64,000 nt of DNA from Croceibacterium aestuarii (GTDB lineage: Bacteria > Pseudomonadota > Alphaproteobacteria > Sphingomonadales > Sphingomonadaceae): assembly GCF_030657335.1 (NCBI RefSeq), contig NZ_CP131039.1, positions 372,001-436,000 on the forward strand, read 5' to 3'. The notes under the pieces were generated by a model. The model did no database searches. It worked only from the letters and a program-made list of their open reading frames with translations, and was not told where the DNA came from. Made by a program: the position numbers and the translations under genes. Below, piece by piece: positions 1-8,744 of the stretch (the stretch's first letter is position 1; each line of letters opens with the position of its first letter).

Positions 1-2912
1 ATAAAGCCGATCATGCTGGTGGCAGTGAACGGCGCGGCGAAAAGCATGTGCCCGATCACGATGCCGACCAGCGTGAGCGGAACAGGGGTGAGGATCACGA
101 GCGGAAGGGTGAAGCTGCGAAACTGCCCCACAACGAGGACATAGATGCCGAGCAGTGCAACCATGAAAGCGGCGCCCATGTCGCGAAAGGTTACCCAGGT
201 GATTTCCCATTCCCCATCCCACAGCAGCGTCGGCCGGCTTTCGTCCTGCGGTTGACCGTGCAGGCTGATCGCGGGCTTCGGTAAGCCCGCGGCCGCCCAG
301 TCGAATGCGTCGATCTTGTCCTGCACTTCGAGCATGCCGTAGATGGGTGCCTCATAGCGCCCGGCGAGTTCGGCGGTAACCATCGTTGCCCCGCGGCCGT
401 CGCGGCGGAAAATGGCCGGCTCGCCTTGCGTCATGTGTGCGTCGACCACTTCGCTGAGCTGGATCAGCTGCGGGCCAGCGGGACCCTGCGCAGCCGCGAC
501 GGGGGTCGCGCCCAGCGACTGGCTCCAGCTGCGCTGCGACTGGTCGAGGCCGATGACGATCGGCAGCGGATCGCGCCCGCCGCCCTGCGGTGCATAACCG
601 ATGGTTTTCTCGCCGAGCAGCGCTCCGATCGAGTCGAACACGTCGCGCTGCGAGAGGCCGTAGTAATCGAGGCGATCGCGTTGCGGGACCAGGCGCAATA
701 GCGGCGCCGGACGGCCGAACGAATTGTCGACGTCGACAATGAAGGGAACCTCTTTGAAAATGGATTCCACTTGCTGCGCGACCGCACGTCGGGTTGCCTC
801 GTCGGGCCCGTAGATCTCGGCCAGCAAAGTCGCGAGAACCGGTGGCCCGGGCGGAGTTTCGACCACCTTGAGGGATGTCCCATCGGGCAGGTCGAGCGCG
901 GCAATCTTCCCGCGCAGGTCGACCGCCACCTCATGGCTCGATCGGTCCCGCTCGCCCTTTTCCTGCAGCGTCACCATGAGATCGCCCATCCATGGCCGAT
1001 CTCGGAGGAAGTAATGGCGCACCAGACCGTTGAAATTGAACGGCGCGGACGTTCCCGCATAGGCCTCCATCGCAACCACCTCGGGCACGCCGCGAACGAT
1101 CGCCGCGGCCTGCTCGAGCACGCGCGACGTGGTTTCGAGACTGGATCCTTCGGGCAGGTCCGCCACCAACTGGACTTCGGATTTGTTATCGAATGGCAGG
1201 AGCTTCACGGTCACGGCTTTGAAGTAGAACATCGAGCAGGCGATCAAGGTCGCGATGCCGACCGCGATGAGAAAGCGCGACGCACCCCTGCGTGTGGCGA
1301 TCACGCGCGACGCGACACTGGCATAGAGCGCGCCGAGCTTGCCGCCGTGCGCATCTGCGTGACCATGGGCGAGCGTCTTCCTGGCGAAGCGGATCATCAG
1401 CCAGGGGGCGATGACGACAGCCACGAAAAACGAGAATACCATCGCTGCCGAGGCGTTGATCGGTATGGGTGCCATATAGGGACCCATCAGGCCCGAAACG
1501 AAGAGCATCGGCAGCAGCGCGGCGACCACGGTGAGGGTGGCGACGATGGTGGGGTTGCCGACTTCGGCCACCGCGGCAATGGCAGCTTCGGGCCGGCTTC
1601 GTCCGTCCTGCATGGCCCAATGCCGGGCAATGTTCTCGATTATCACGATGGCGTCGTCGACAAGTATGCCGATCGAGAAGATGAGCGCGAACAGGCTGAC
1701 GCGGTTGATGGTGAAACCCATCGCGTTGCTGGCGAACATGGTCAGCAGGATGGTCGTGGGGATGACGATGGCCGTTACGCCCGCCTCGCGCCAGCCGATC
1801 GCAAAGCCTATCAGGACGACGATCGAGACGGTGGCCAGTGCCAGATGGAACAGCAGTTCGTTGGCCTTTTCATCGGCCGTTTTCCCGTAGTTCCGGGTGA
1901 CTGAAACCTCGACACCTTCGGGGATAAGGTCGCCCTGGAGCGCCTCGACCCGCTGGACCACTGCCTCCGACACGTAGACCGCGTTTGCACCGGCCCGTTT
2001 GGCGATCGCAAGACTAACGGCGGGCGCCTCCGCCCATCGGCCTTCGTTACCCTGCCGCGCCCACCGCCACGCGCGCGATTGGTGCTGCGTCGGTTTCTGC
2101 GCAACGCTGGCGACGTCGCGCAAGTAGACCGGCGCCCCGGTGATCGAGCGCACCTGGAGCGCGCCCACTTCGCCGGCAGTTCGCATCTGGGTTCCAGCCA
2201 TGACCGTTGCGGCTTGGCCGCCCTCTCGCACGGTCCCCGCCGGAAACGACCGGTTGGATTGCGCGACCGATTCGACGAGGTTGCCGATCGGGACCTGGTG
2301 AAGCGCCAACAGAGCGGGATCGGGAACGATGAGGATCGCCTGTTCCTGTCCCCCGACGATAAAGCTCAGACCGACGTCCTCGACCTTGGCGAGTTCAGTC
2401 CGCAGGCGGGCAGCCAGTTGATGGAGCGATTGCTCCGTCCACTGGCCCGGGGCGCCGGGCTTCGGACTGAGAGTCAGGACGACAATCGGAACGTCGTCAA
2501 TTCCGCGCACGGTGATTTGCGGCGGTGGGATGCCAACCGGGATCCGGTCGATGTTCGCGTTGATTTTTTCGTCCACCCGGGTGGCCGCGTCCTCGGCATC
2601 GGAACCGACAAGGAACCGTGCGGTGACCAGAACGCCGTTGTCCTCGGCCTGGGTGTAGACGTGCTCGACCCCGTCGATGCTCTTGATGATCGTTTCGAGC
2701 GGTTTGGCGACGACCTCGACGGCGTCGCTCGCAGACAGTCCCGGCGCGGGGACGCGAATGTCGACCATCGGCACGCTGATCTGCGGTTCTTCCTCGCGCG
2801 GAATGGTCATCGTCGCGATCAATCCGACGCAAATCGCCGCCAGAAGAAACAGCGGCGTAAGCGGCGAAGCAATCGTTGCCCGGGTCAGGCGCCCCGATAT
2901 CCCGAGCTTCAT
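1..2912 (-). CDS. RND-family efflux permease, 3' end cut by the window edge
   Basis: Inner-membrane, proton-driven permease of a tripartite RND pump. The frame stays open from an ATG at 2912 to base 1, about 970 codons; family members have about 1030-1070, so the C-terminal end lies outside. The N-terminus has a first membrane helix followed by a periplasmic porter domain. The transmembrane-4 proton-relay motif reads GILVDDAIVIIENI, with D419 and D420 matching the AcrB Asp pair. Its ATG overlaps the stop of the adaptor gene by 4 bases (ATGA), so the two are translationally coupled. Substrate is not readable from sequence. The neighbours (SQR-like flavoprotein, DUF2892) suggest a sulfur-linked role rather than a generic drug pump, which is inference. 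Confidence 0.9.
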   Translation of the reverse strand, partial: MKLGISGRLTRATIASPLTPLFLLAAICVGLIATMTIPREEEPQISVPMVDIRVPAPGLSASDAVEVVAKPLETIIKSIDGVEHVYTQAEDNGVLVTARFLVGSDAEDAATRVDEKINANIDRIPVGIPPPQITVRGIDDVPIVVLTLSPKPGAPGQWTEQSLHQLAARLRTELAKVEDVGLSFIVGGQEQAILIVPDPALLALHQVPIGNLVESVAQSNRSFPAGTVREGGQAATVMAGTQMRTAGEVGALQVRSITGAPVYLRDVASVAQKPTQHQSRAWRWARQGNEGRWAEAPAVSLAIAKRAGANAVYVSEAVVQRVEALQGDLIPEGVEVSVTRNYGKTADEKANELLFHLALATVSIVVLIGFAIGWREAGVTAIVIPTTILLTMFASNAMGFTINRVSLFALIFSIGILVDDAIVIIENIARHWAMQDGRSRPEAAIAAVAEVGNPTIVATLTVVAALLPMLFVSGLMGPYMAPIPINASAAMVFSFFVAVVIAPWLMIRFARKTLAHGHADAHGGKLGALYASVASRVIATRRGASRFLIAVGIATLIACSMFYFKAVTVKLLPFDNKSEVQLVADLPEGSSLETTSRVLEQAAAIVRGVPEVVAMEAYAGTSAPFNFNGLVRHYFLRDRPWMGDLMVTLQEKGERDRSSHEVAVDLRGKIAALDLPDGTSLKVVETPPGPPVLATLLAEIYGPDEATRRAVAQQVESIFKEVPFIVDVDNSFGRPAPLLRLVPQRDRLDYYGLSQRDVFDSIGALLGEKTIGYAPQGGGRDPLPIVIGLDQSQRSWSQSLGATPVAAAQGPAGPQLIQLSEVVDAHMTQGEPAIFRRDGRGATMVTAELAGRYEAPIYGMLEVQDKIDAFDWAAAGLPKPAISLHGQPQDESRPTLLWDGEWEITWVTFRDMGAAFMVALLGIYVLVVGQFRSFTLPLVILTPVPLTLVGIVIGHMLFAAPFTATSMIGF

Positions 2913-3925
2913 CGTGCGGCCCCGTTGACCACAACGTCCCCCGCCGAGACGCCGGAGAGAACTTCGACCATGCCCTGCTCAGCTGTCGGCGCAGTCTGCA
3001 CCGGCACACTCGTGAGACCTCCGTCCTTCGCCCGCAGAGTGACATAATCGATACCGTAACGCGTCGAGACATAGCTCGCGGGAACGAGCAACGCCTTGCG
3101 CCGTCCATTCTCCACCCGTGCCTGCAGTCGGCGGCCGATCAACGTGGCGTCGAGACCGGGTACATCGACGTCAGCCCGGACCTGGCCCGCGCGGACCGAC
3201 GGATAAACCCGCGCGACGGCTCCGCGCAGGGCTTTCCCCGGCTCGTCGATCACGACGGCCGAACCGGGATGTACGGAGGCAGCGAGCGATTCGGGCAAGT
3301 CGAGTCGCAAGACCACCGGACCCGAGGTTATGGTCGCGATCGTCATGCCCGGCGCCACCGGCGCACCGGCGGGAATGTCCGCCGCGAGCACGCGACCAGT
3401 GGCCGGCGCCTGGACGACACCCTGGCCAGCGACGGCGCGCACGGATTTCTGCTGTTCGAGAGCGGCGTTGACCTGCGACCGGGCGGCCTTTGCCGCCGCC
3501 TCGGCCTTTTCGAGCCGTGCCTTCGCGTAGACGCCGTTTTCATAGAGGTAGCGAGTACGGGCGAGCTCCGCTTCGGCCTGCGCCGCCTGCGCCTGCGCGG
3601 CCGCGGCCTGTGCGCCGTAGGCTCCGCTCTGATAGCCGAGCGAACTGTCGACTATTCGTCCGATCGCCTGGCCCTTGGTCACGTAATCGCCTTCCCGCAC
3701 CGTCAGTGACGAGAGGATGCCGGGTATCCGCGCCAGGACCTGCGCCTCGTCGCGTGTGGCCACCTGAGCGCTGACCGGAGCCCACTGGACAGTCTCTGAC
3801 AGCCGCAGCGTCAGCCCTCCGGAACGCGTGGCGGCAGTTTCGGGAACGGTCGCCTCATCTCCGCCGCAGCCGCCGACCACGATGCAGAGCGCCAGCAAGC
3901 CAGCATGTTTCCAGCAGTTCGCCAC
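2909..3925 (-). CDS. RND efflux periplasmic adaptor (membrane-fusion lipoprotein)
   Basis: 338-residue HlyD/AcrA-type adaptor joining the RND permease to an outer-membrane channel. The start is a GTG at 3925 with a strong ribosome site (AAGGAGG, 6 bases upstream). The N-terminus is a lipoprotein signal with lipobox VVGGC, so the protein should be anchored in the inner membrane facing the periplasm. An Ala-rich helical hairpin (about residues 120-170) sits between two lipoyl halves, followed by beta-barrel segments. It precedes and overlaps the permease gene. No cognate outer-membrane gene lies on this strand; the TolC-like gene of the divergent operon is the obvious partner. Confidence 0.92.
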   Translation of the reverse strand: MANCWKHAGLLALCIVVGGCGGDEATVPETAATRSGGLTLRLSETVQWAPVSAQVATRDEAQVLARIPGILSSLTVREGDYVTKGQAIGRIVDSSLGYQSGAYGAQAAAAQAQAAQAEAELARTRYLYENGVYAKARLEKAEAAAKAARSQVNAALEQQKSVRAVAGQGVVQAPATGRVLAADIPAGAPVAPGMTIATITSGPVVLRLDLPESLAASVHPGSAVVIDEPGKALRGAVARVYPSVRAGQVRADVDVPGLDATLIGRRLQARVENGRRKALLVPASYVSTRYGIDYVTLRAKDGGLTSVPVQTAPTAEQGMVEVLSGVSAGDVVVNGAAR

Positions 3926-4052
3926 CCGGTTCCTCCTTGGTTTCCGAATGCAGGCTAACCGTTCGCCGAAGCTCCGCCTCTCCGGAAATAAACGGATAGA
4001 GCCGGCGCGGACGCTTCGTCAGGTTACGGGCTTCAACACAGGAGCAAAATCG
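3926..4052. promoter_or_regulatory. Divergent control region between the adaptor/RND and SQR operons
   Basis: A 127-base gap separates the two divergent operons and must carry both promoters. It holds an imperfect inverted repeat TCCG-N8-CGGA at 3981-3996, a possible operator. Shine-Dalgarno sequences lie at both ends: AAGGAGG for the leftward gene and AGGAG for the rightward gene. I could not identify convincing -35/-10 pairs, nor a clear match to known BigR/SqrR sulfide-repressor operators. Confidence 0.4.
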
Positions 4053-5345
4053 ATGGCCGCTGTTCATGTCGTGATACTCGGGGCGGGTCTCGGGGGGACG
4101 ATCGCCGCGTACGAAATCCATCACGCGTTGAAGGGAAAGGCGCGGGTCACCGTGATCAACAAGGGGACCGACTACTGGTTTGTACCCTCCAATCCGTGGG
4201 TCGCGGTGGGCTGGCGTGAGCCTGAGGAGATTCGAGTCAAGCTTCCGCCGATCATGGAGAAGCTCGGCATCGAATTCATCGGCACCGGGGCGCGCAAGGT
4301 CGATCCGGAAAACAACCGCATCGAACTCAATGACGGCGCCACAGTCGAATACGATTACCTGATCGTGGCGACGGGGCCGGAATTGGCATTCGACGAGATC
4401 GAGGGCTTCGGCCCAGACCGCAATACCGTCTCGATCTGCGAGACCTCTCACGCAGTGAAGGCGAGGGCCAAGTTCGAGGAGCTGTGCGCGAATCCCCGAC
4501 CGATCGTCGTCGGCGCGGCACAAGGGGCCTCGTGCTACGGCCCGGCCTACGAAATGGCGATGCTGCTCGACACCGAGCTACGGCGCCGCCAGGTCCGCGA
4601 CAAGATACCGATGACCTTCGTCACTCCCGAACCCTACATCGGCCACCTCGGTCTCGATGGAGTCGGTGACACCAAAGGTCTGCTCGAAAGTGAAATGCGC
4701 AACCGCCATATCAAGTGGATCACCAATGCGAAGGTGGCCAGCGTCGAGGCCGCCACGATTCACATCGAAGAGGTGGGCGAGGACGCCAAGCCGAAAAAGA
4801 CCCACGATCTCGATTTCGGGTGGTGCATGCTCATGCCGCCGTTCCGCGGCATCGAAGCTCTGATGGGGCTCGACGGGTTGGTCAATCCGCGCGGCTTCGT
4901 GCTGGTCGACGACCATCAACGCAATCCCAAGTACCGCAATGTCTTCGCCATCGGCGTGTGCATCGCGATCCCGCCGACCGGGCCGACCCCGCTGCCGGTC
5001 GGCGTACCGAAGACCGGCTTCATGATCGAAAGCATGGTCACTGCGGTTACCGAGAACTTGCGCGAGCTGCTCGAGGGCAAGGAACCGACGCACGAAGCTA
5101 CCTGGAACGCAATTTGCCTCGCCGACTTCGGCGACGGCGGCGTCGCGTTCATCGCCAAACCGCAGATCCCGCCGCGCAACACCAACTGGTCGAGTGAAGG
5201 CCGCTGGGTACACCTCGCGAAGATCGGGTTCGAAAAGTACTTCCTGCGCAAGATCCGCAAGGGCGAGACCGAACCGTTCTATGAGAAACTGGCGCTGCAC
5301 ATGCTGGGGGTGAAGAAACTTCGCTTCGACAAGGAGAATGCGTGA
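4053..5345 (+). CDS. Sulfide:quinone oxidoreductase-like FAD flavoprotein
   Basis: 430-residue flavoprotein of the SQR/FCSD disulfide-reductase family, expected on the inner membrane, passing electrons from sulfide (or another sulfur donor) to quinone. The ATG at 4053 follows AGGAG; an upstream in-frame extension has no coding character. An N-terminal GxGxxG FAD motif occupies residues 9-14. Three cysteines, C129 (SICE), C161 (GASCYGPAYE) and C355 (NAICLADFG), fall almost exactly where I recall Acidithiobacillus SQR having catalytic Cys128, Cys160 and Cys356 in a 434-residue protein. C303 lies in the conserved GVCIAIPP segment. Sulfide oxidation is therefore plausible. The stop shares one base with the DUF2892 start (TGATG). 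Confidence 0.85.
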   Translation: MAAVHVVILGAGLGGTIAAYEIHHALKGKARVTVINKGTDYWFVPSNPWVAVGWREPEEIRVKLPPIMEKLGIEFIGTGARKVDPENNRIELNDGATVEYDYLIVATGPELAFDEIEGFGPDRNTVSICETSHAVKARAKFEELCANPRPIVVGAAQGASCYGPAYEMAMLLDTELRRRQVRDKIPMTFVTPEPYIGHLGLDGVGDTKGLLESEMRNRHIKWITNAKVASVEAATIHIEEVGEDAKPKKTHDLDFGWCMLMPPFRGIEALMGLDGLVNPRGFVLVDDHQRNPKYRNVFAIGVCIAIPPTGPTPLPVGVPKTGFMIESMVTAVTENLRELLEGKEPTHEATWNAICLADFGDGGVAFIAKPQIPPRNTNWSSEGRWVHLAKIGFEKYFLRKIRKGETEPFYEKLALHMLGVKKLRFDKENA

Positions 5346-5548
5346 TGAACATCGATCGTGCCGTTCTGGCGTTCGCCGGCTTCGTGGTGTTGCTCAGCGT
5401 AGCGCTTGCCGCGAGCGTCAGCTCCTGGTGGCTCCTCCTGACCGCGTTCGCGGGCCTCAACATGCTGCAAGCCAGTGTGACGGGATTCTGCCCAGCGGCG
5501 ATGATATTCCGCAGGCTCGGCCTGCGCGAGGGCAGCGCGTTTAGCTGA
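5345..5548 (+). CDS. DUF2892 small membrane protein (YgaP transmembrane-like)
   Basis: 67-residue inner-membrane protein with two hydrophobic helices. The closing signature is LNMLQASVTGFCPAAMIFRRLG, split here as LNMLQASVTG then FCPAAMIFRRLG; this TGFCP block is typical of DUF2892. That domain forms the membrane part of the rhodanese YgaP and often occurs beside sulfur-handling genes. The ATG overlaps the SQR stop, and the TolC-like gene follows 7 bases after its own stop, so the three are cotranscribed. The function of stand-alone DUF2892 is unknown to me; the conserved Cys may matter in sulfur chemistry. Confidence 0.85.
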   Translation: MNIDRAVLAFAGFVVLLSVALAASVSSWWLLLTAFAGLNMLQASVTGFCPAAMIFRRLGLREGSAFS

Positions 5549-5555
5549 AGAATCC

Positions 5556-6824
5556 ATGCGTTTCGGACATCTCGCCCCGGCGCTGCTAGGCGCCGCCCTC
5601 GCCGGCAGCCCCGCTCTGGCGGATACGCTCGACGAGGCCGTCGGGAAAAGCTTGGCTCATTCGCCCGAACTGGCCGCGGCCCGCGCCAGGGAAGATGCCG
5701 CCGCGGCCTCGCTCGACGAGGCGCGCGCCGAGCGAATGCCGTCTGCTAGCGCGCAGGGCCAGATCGGCACCGGCTATATCGATCCGCGCGGCTTCTTTGG
5801 CTTGCCCGCGGACAACGTGACGCCGCGGGTCGCTCAGTTGTCGCTCGACCTGCCGATCTTCACCGGCGGGCGCATTGCAGCCGGCCGATTGCAGGCCGAG
5901 GCCGGGGTCGCAATGGCCGGTCTTGCCAGCCAAGTCACAGCGTTGGATCTCCGAATTGCCGTCGTGCGAACATATAGTGCCGCGCGCGACGCCGAAGACG
6001 AGGTGCTCGGCTATCGCAAGATGGACGAAACGCTGGGCGAAATCTTGCGTCAGGCACGCCTCAGGTTCGAGGCCGGCGAAGGCACGAGCACCGAGGTGGC
6101 GCAGGCTGAAGCTCGCCGTGCCGAAGGGCAGGCGGGCCTCGCCGCCGCTGAAGGACGCCTGCGATCGGCACTTGCTCGCCTGGCACTGCTTGCCGGGCAG
6201 CCGGTGGACCCGAGCGAAGGTTTGCCCGAACCGCCGCCGGTGCCGCAAAGCGCCGAGGAGGCGGTGAAGCTCGCTCTCGCCGCCAATCCGGCACTAGGCA
6301 AGGCCAAGAGCGCCGCCGACATGGCCCGGGCGGGCGTGAAGGCGGCAAAGGCCGCGGAGCTGCCAACGGTGGGCCTTTACGCGGAAGGTTCGAGCGTACG
6401 CGATCAGTTCTTCCCCGGCTATGCCGCCGACAGCGCCAGCGTCGGGCTGCGCGCCAGCTGGAATTTCTTTTCCGGCGGCCGCGCATCCGCGCGCGTGCGC
6501 AAGGCTAGCGCCGAAGCCCGCGCTGCAGAAGCAGATGCAGCCGCCGCGGCGCAGCAGATCGAGGGACAGGCGGTCGAGAGCTTCGCCACTCTGCGCTCGG
6601 CACGATCGCAGCTGGCCGCCGCGCGTGCGCGCGAGGCGGCAACCGAACAAGCCCTTCGAGGCACGCGGCTCGAGGTCGAGGTCGGGGCCAAGCCGCAACT
6701 TGCGTTGCTCGATGCCGAGCGCGAAGCCATCGCTGCCCGTACTGCGAGAATATCGGCCGCCGGGCAGGTCCTCGTCGCAGCCCATGTTCTGAGGGCGATC
6801 GCGGGTCTCGAAGACCGCCCCTAA
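5556..6824 (+). CDS. TolC-family outer-membrane efflux protein
   Basis: 422-residue outer-membrane channel of the TolC/OEP type. A Sec signal peptide (about 22 residues, cut after PALA) precedes two internally similar halves of long Ala-rich coiled-coil helix, each with a short beta-barrel segment (residues about 60-105 and 275-320). There is no lipobox, unlike the NodT-type channel at 10048. It closes the SQR-DUF2892-TolC operon and is the likely exit duct for the divergently encoded RND pump. It ends facing the MacB-type permease, separated by 4 bases. Confidence 0.92.
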   Translation: MRFGHLAPALLGAALAGSPALADTLDEAVGKSLAHSPELAAARAREDAAAASLDEARAERMPSASAQGQIGTGYIDPRGFFGLPADNVTPRVAQLSLDLPIFTGGRIAAGRLQAEAGVAMAGLASQVTALDLRIAVVRTYSAARDAEDEVLGYRKMDETLGEILRQARLRFEAGEGTSTEVAQAEARRAEGQAGLAAAEGRLRSALARLALLAGQPVDPSEGLPEPPPVPQSAEEAVKLALAANPALGKAKSAADMARAGVKAAKAAELPTVGLYAEGSSVRDQFFPGYAADSASVGLRASWNFFSGGRASARVRKASAEARAAEADAAAAAQQIEGQAVESFATLRSARSQLAAARAREAATEQALRGTRLEVEVGAKPQLALLDAEREAIAARTARISAAGQVLVAAHVLRAIAGLEDRP

Positions 6825-6828
6825 GCGG

Positions 6829-8025
6829 TCATTCGTGTCGCAGGGCCTCGATCGGATCGAGCTGGCTGGCGCGGCGAGCCGGGAAATAGCCGAAGACGAT
6901 GCCGATGAGCGCCGAGATCACGAAGCTCAGGATGTTGATGAACGGGTCGAACACATAGGGCAGCTCGAAGGCGCTCGACAGGCTGTAGGACAGCGCGAAA
7001 CCGAGCAAGATGCCGATAATGCCTCCGAAGCAACACAGCACCACGGCCTCGGTCAGGAATTGCATCTGTACCTCTCGGGCCAGAGCACCGATGGCCAAGC
7101 GGATGCCGATTTCTCGCGTCCGCTCCGTCACCGAGACGAGCATGATGTTCATGATGCCCACACCGCCGACGACGAGGCTGATGGCGGCGATGGCGGCGAC
7201 CATGACGGTCAGCGTTCCCACGCTGCTGGCGACAGTATCGTTGATTTCGGCGGTATCGATGATGTCGAAATCGTTGGGCTGGCCCGCCAAGAGCACCCGG
7301 CGCTCGCGCATCAGGTCGACCAGCGCCTGGGTCATCGCCGCGCTGGAATAGGAAGAATCGTACGAAACGACCATGTAACCGATCTTGTCGTTGCCGGTGA
7401 AGCGCCGCTGGACGTTGGTCAGCGGCATGAACACCGAATTGTCGTCATCGCCGTTGCCGCCGACGCTGCCGCGGGAGGCGAAGACGCCGATGACCTGGCA
7501 CGACACGTTGTCGAGCCGCATCCGTTCGCCGATTGGACTCTGGTTGGGAACGAAAATCTCGTCGCGCACGGTCGGTCCGATGATGCACACGTTGGCGCCG
7601 GCGGTCTCCTCCGCTTCGCTGAACGCGCGACCTTCGTCGATCTCGATCCCCCGCGCGCGCAGGAAATCGTTGCCGACGCCTTCGACCTTGCTCTTCCAGT
7701 CCTGCCCGTTGTGGATCGCGGTCACGTTCTTTTCGACCTGTCCGGCGACATCCTTCACGCCGGCGATCTGCTCGCGTACCGCCGTTACGTCACGCTCGTC
7801 GAAGGGCCGCAGCTGGCCCCGATCGGTCTGGACCGGGAATACGAAAAACACGTTCGAACCCAGCGAGCTGATCTGCTTTTCGATATCGGCTGTCACGCCC
7901 TTGCCGAGCGTTACCATGGTGATGACCGCAGCGACGCCGATGATGATACCGAGCGTCGTCAGGAAACTGCGCAGGATGTGTCGCCTGATTTCGCGCAAGG
8001 CGAGCAGGAGTGTCGTGCCCCACAT
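6829..8025 (-). CDS. MacB-type ABC transporter permease (FtsX domain)
   Basis: 398-residue permease of the MacB/LolCE type. An N-terminal membrane helix (about residues 18-40) is followed by a large periplasmic MacB_PCD domain (about 45-240), then a C-terminal FtsX domain with three helices (about 270-385). The ATPase is a separate polypeptide, whereas E. coli MacB is a fusion. The ATG shares one base with the ATPase stop (TGATG). In the family these pumps do not carry substrate across the inner membrane but drive periplasmic substrate out through TolC. It is the last gene of a four-gene efflux operon. Confidence 0.93.
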   Translation of the reverse strand: MWGTTLLLALREIRRHILRSFLTTLGIIIGVAAVITMVTLGKGVTADIEKQISSLGSNVFFVFPVQTDRGQLRPFDERDVTAVREQIAGVKDVAGQVEKNVTAIHNGQDWKSKVEGVGNDFLRARGIEIDEGRAFSEAEETAGANVCIIGPTVRDEIFVPNQSPIGERMRLDNVSCQVIGVFASRGSVGGNGDDDNSVFMPLTNVQRRFTGNDKIGYMVVSYDSSYSSAAMTQALVDLMRERRVLLAGQPNDFDIIDTAEINDTVASSVGTLTVMVAAIAAISLVVGGVGIMNIMLVSVTERTREIGIRLAIGALAREVQMQFLTEAVVLCCFGGIIGILLGFALSYSLSSAFELPYVFDPFINILSFVISALIGIVFGYFPARRASQLDPIEALRHE

Positions 8026-8744
8026 CAGGCCGCTCCCAGCGGAGCGCCTTGGCGGTGCCCTTGCTCGATTCGTTCCACGAGACCATCCTTGAAGTGAACG
8101 ATGGTCTTGGCGAACTCGGCCATCTCCGGCTCGTGCGTGACCATGAGAATGGTGATTCCAGTCTTGTTGAGTTCGCCGAGGAATTCCATGATTTCGAGCG
8201 AGCGTTCCGAATCGAGGTTGCCGGTGGGCTCGTCGGCCAGCAGCACTTCGGGGTCGGTGACCAGCGCCCGGGCAATCGCAACGCGCTGCTGCTGACCGCC
8301 GGACAGTTCCGCGGGCGTGTGATCAGCCCACGGCACCAGTCCGACGCGGTCGAGGGCGCGCAGGGCGGCTTCGCGCCGCGCTTCCTTCTTTTCTCCGCGG
8401 TAGATCAGCGGAAGCTCCACGTTCTCCGCCGCACTGGTGCGGGCAAGCAGGTTGAAGCCCTGGAACACGAAGCCGAGGTACCTGCGGCGCAGCAGCGAAC
8501 GCTGGTCGCGGCTCAGCGACTGGACCTCGGTGCCGAGGAACCGGTAGACGCCGGTCGTGGGAGTATCGAGGCAGCCGAGGATGTTCATCGTCGTCGACTT
8601 GCCCGAACCCGAGGCGCCCATGATGGCCACGAAATCCCCACGGGCGATCGTCAGGTCCACGCCGCGAAGCGCCTGGAAAGCGGCGGATCCCTGACCGAAG
8701 GTCTTAGTGATCCCTTCGAGTTCGATGATCGCTTCGCCGATCAC
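8025..8744 (-). CDS. MacB/LolD-type ABC transporter ATP-binding protein
   Basis: 239-residue cytoplasmic ATPase. Walker A is GASGSGKST, the Q-loop is FVFQ, the signature is LSGGQQQR, Walker B is [12 protein letters not shown] and the H-loop is THE, so all catalytic elements are present. The start is a GTG at 8744 overlapping the stop of the adaptor gene by 4 bases (GTGA), with AAGGA about 5 bases upstream. It powers the FtsX-type permease encoded next. The intact GNLD element is typical of the MacB/LolD/FtsE subgroup. Confidence 0.95.
   Translation of the reverse strand: MIGEAIIELEGITKTFGQGSAAFQALRGVDLTIARGDFVAIMGASGSGKSTTMNILGCLDTPTTGVYRFLGTEVQSLSRDQRSLLRRRYLGFVFQGFNLLARTSAAENVELPLIYRGEKKEARREAALRALDRVGLVPWADHTPAELSGGQQQRVAIARALVTDPEVLLADEPTGNLDSERSLEIMEFLGELNKTGITILMVTHEPEMAEFAKTIVHFKDGLVERIEQGHRQGAPLGAA

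Noticed and set aside
1..284. Short plus-strand frames at the left edge
   Set aside because: They lie antisense to the RND permease, whose continuous frame and DD motif are convincing.
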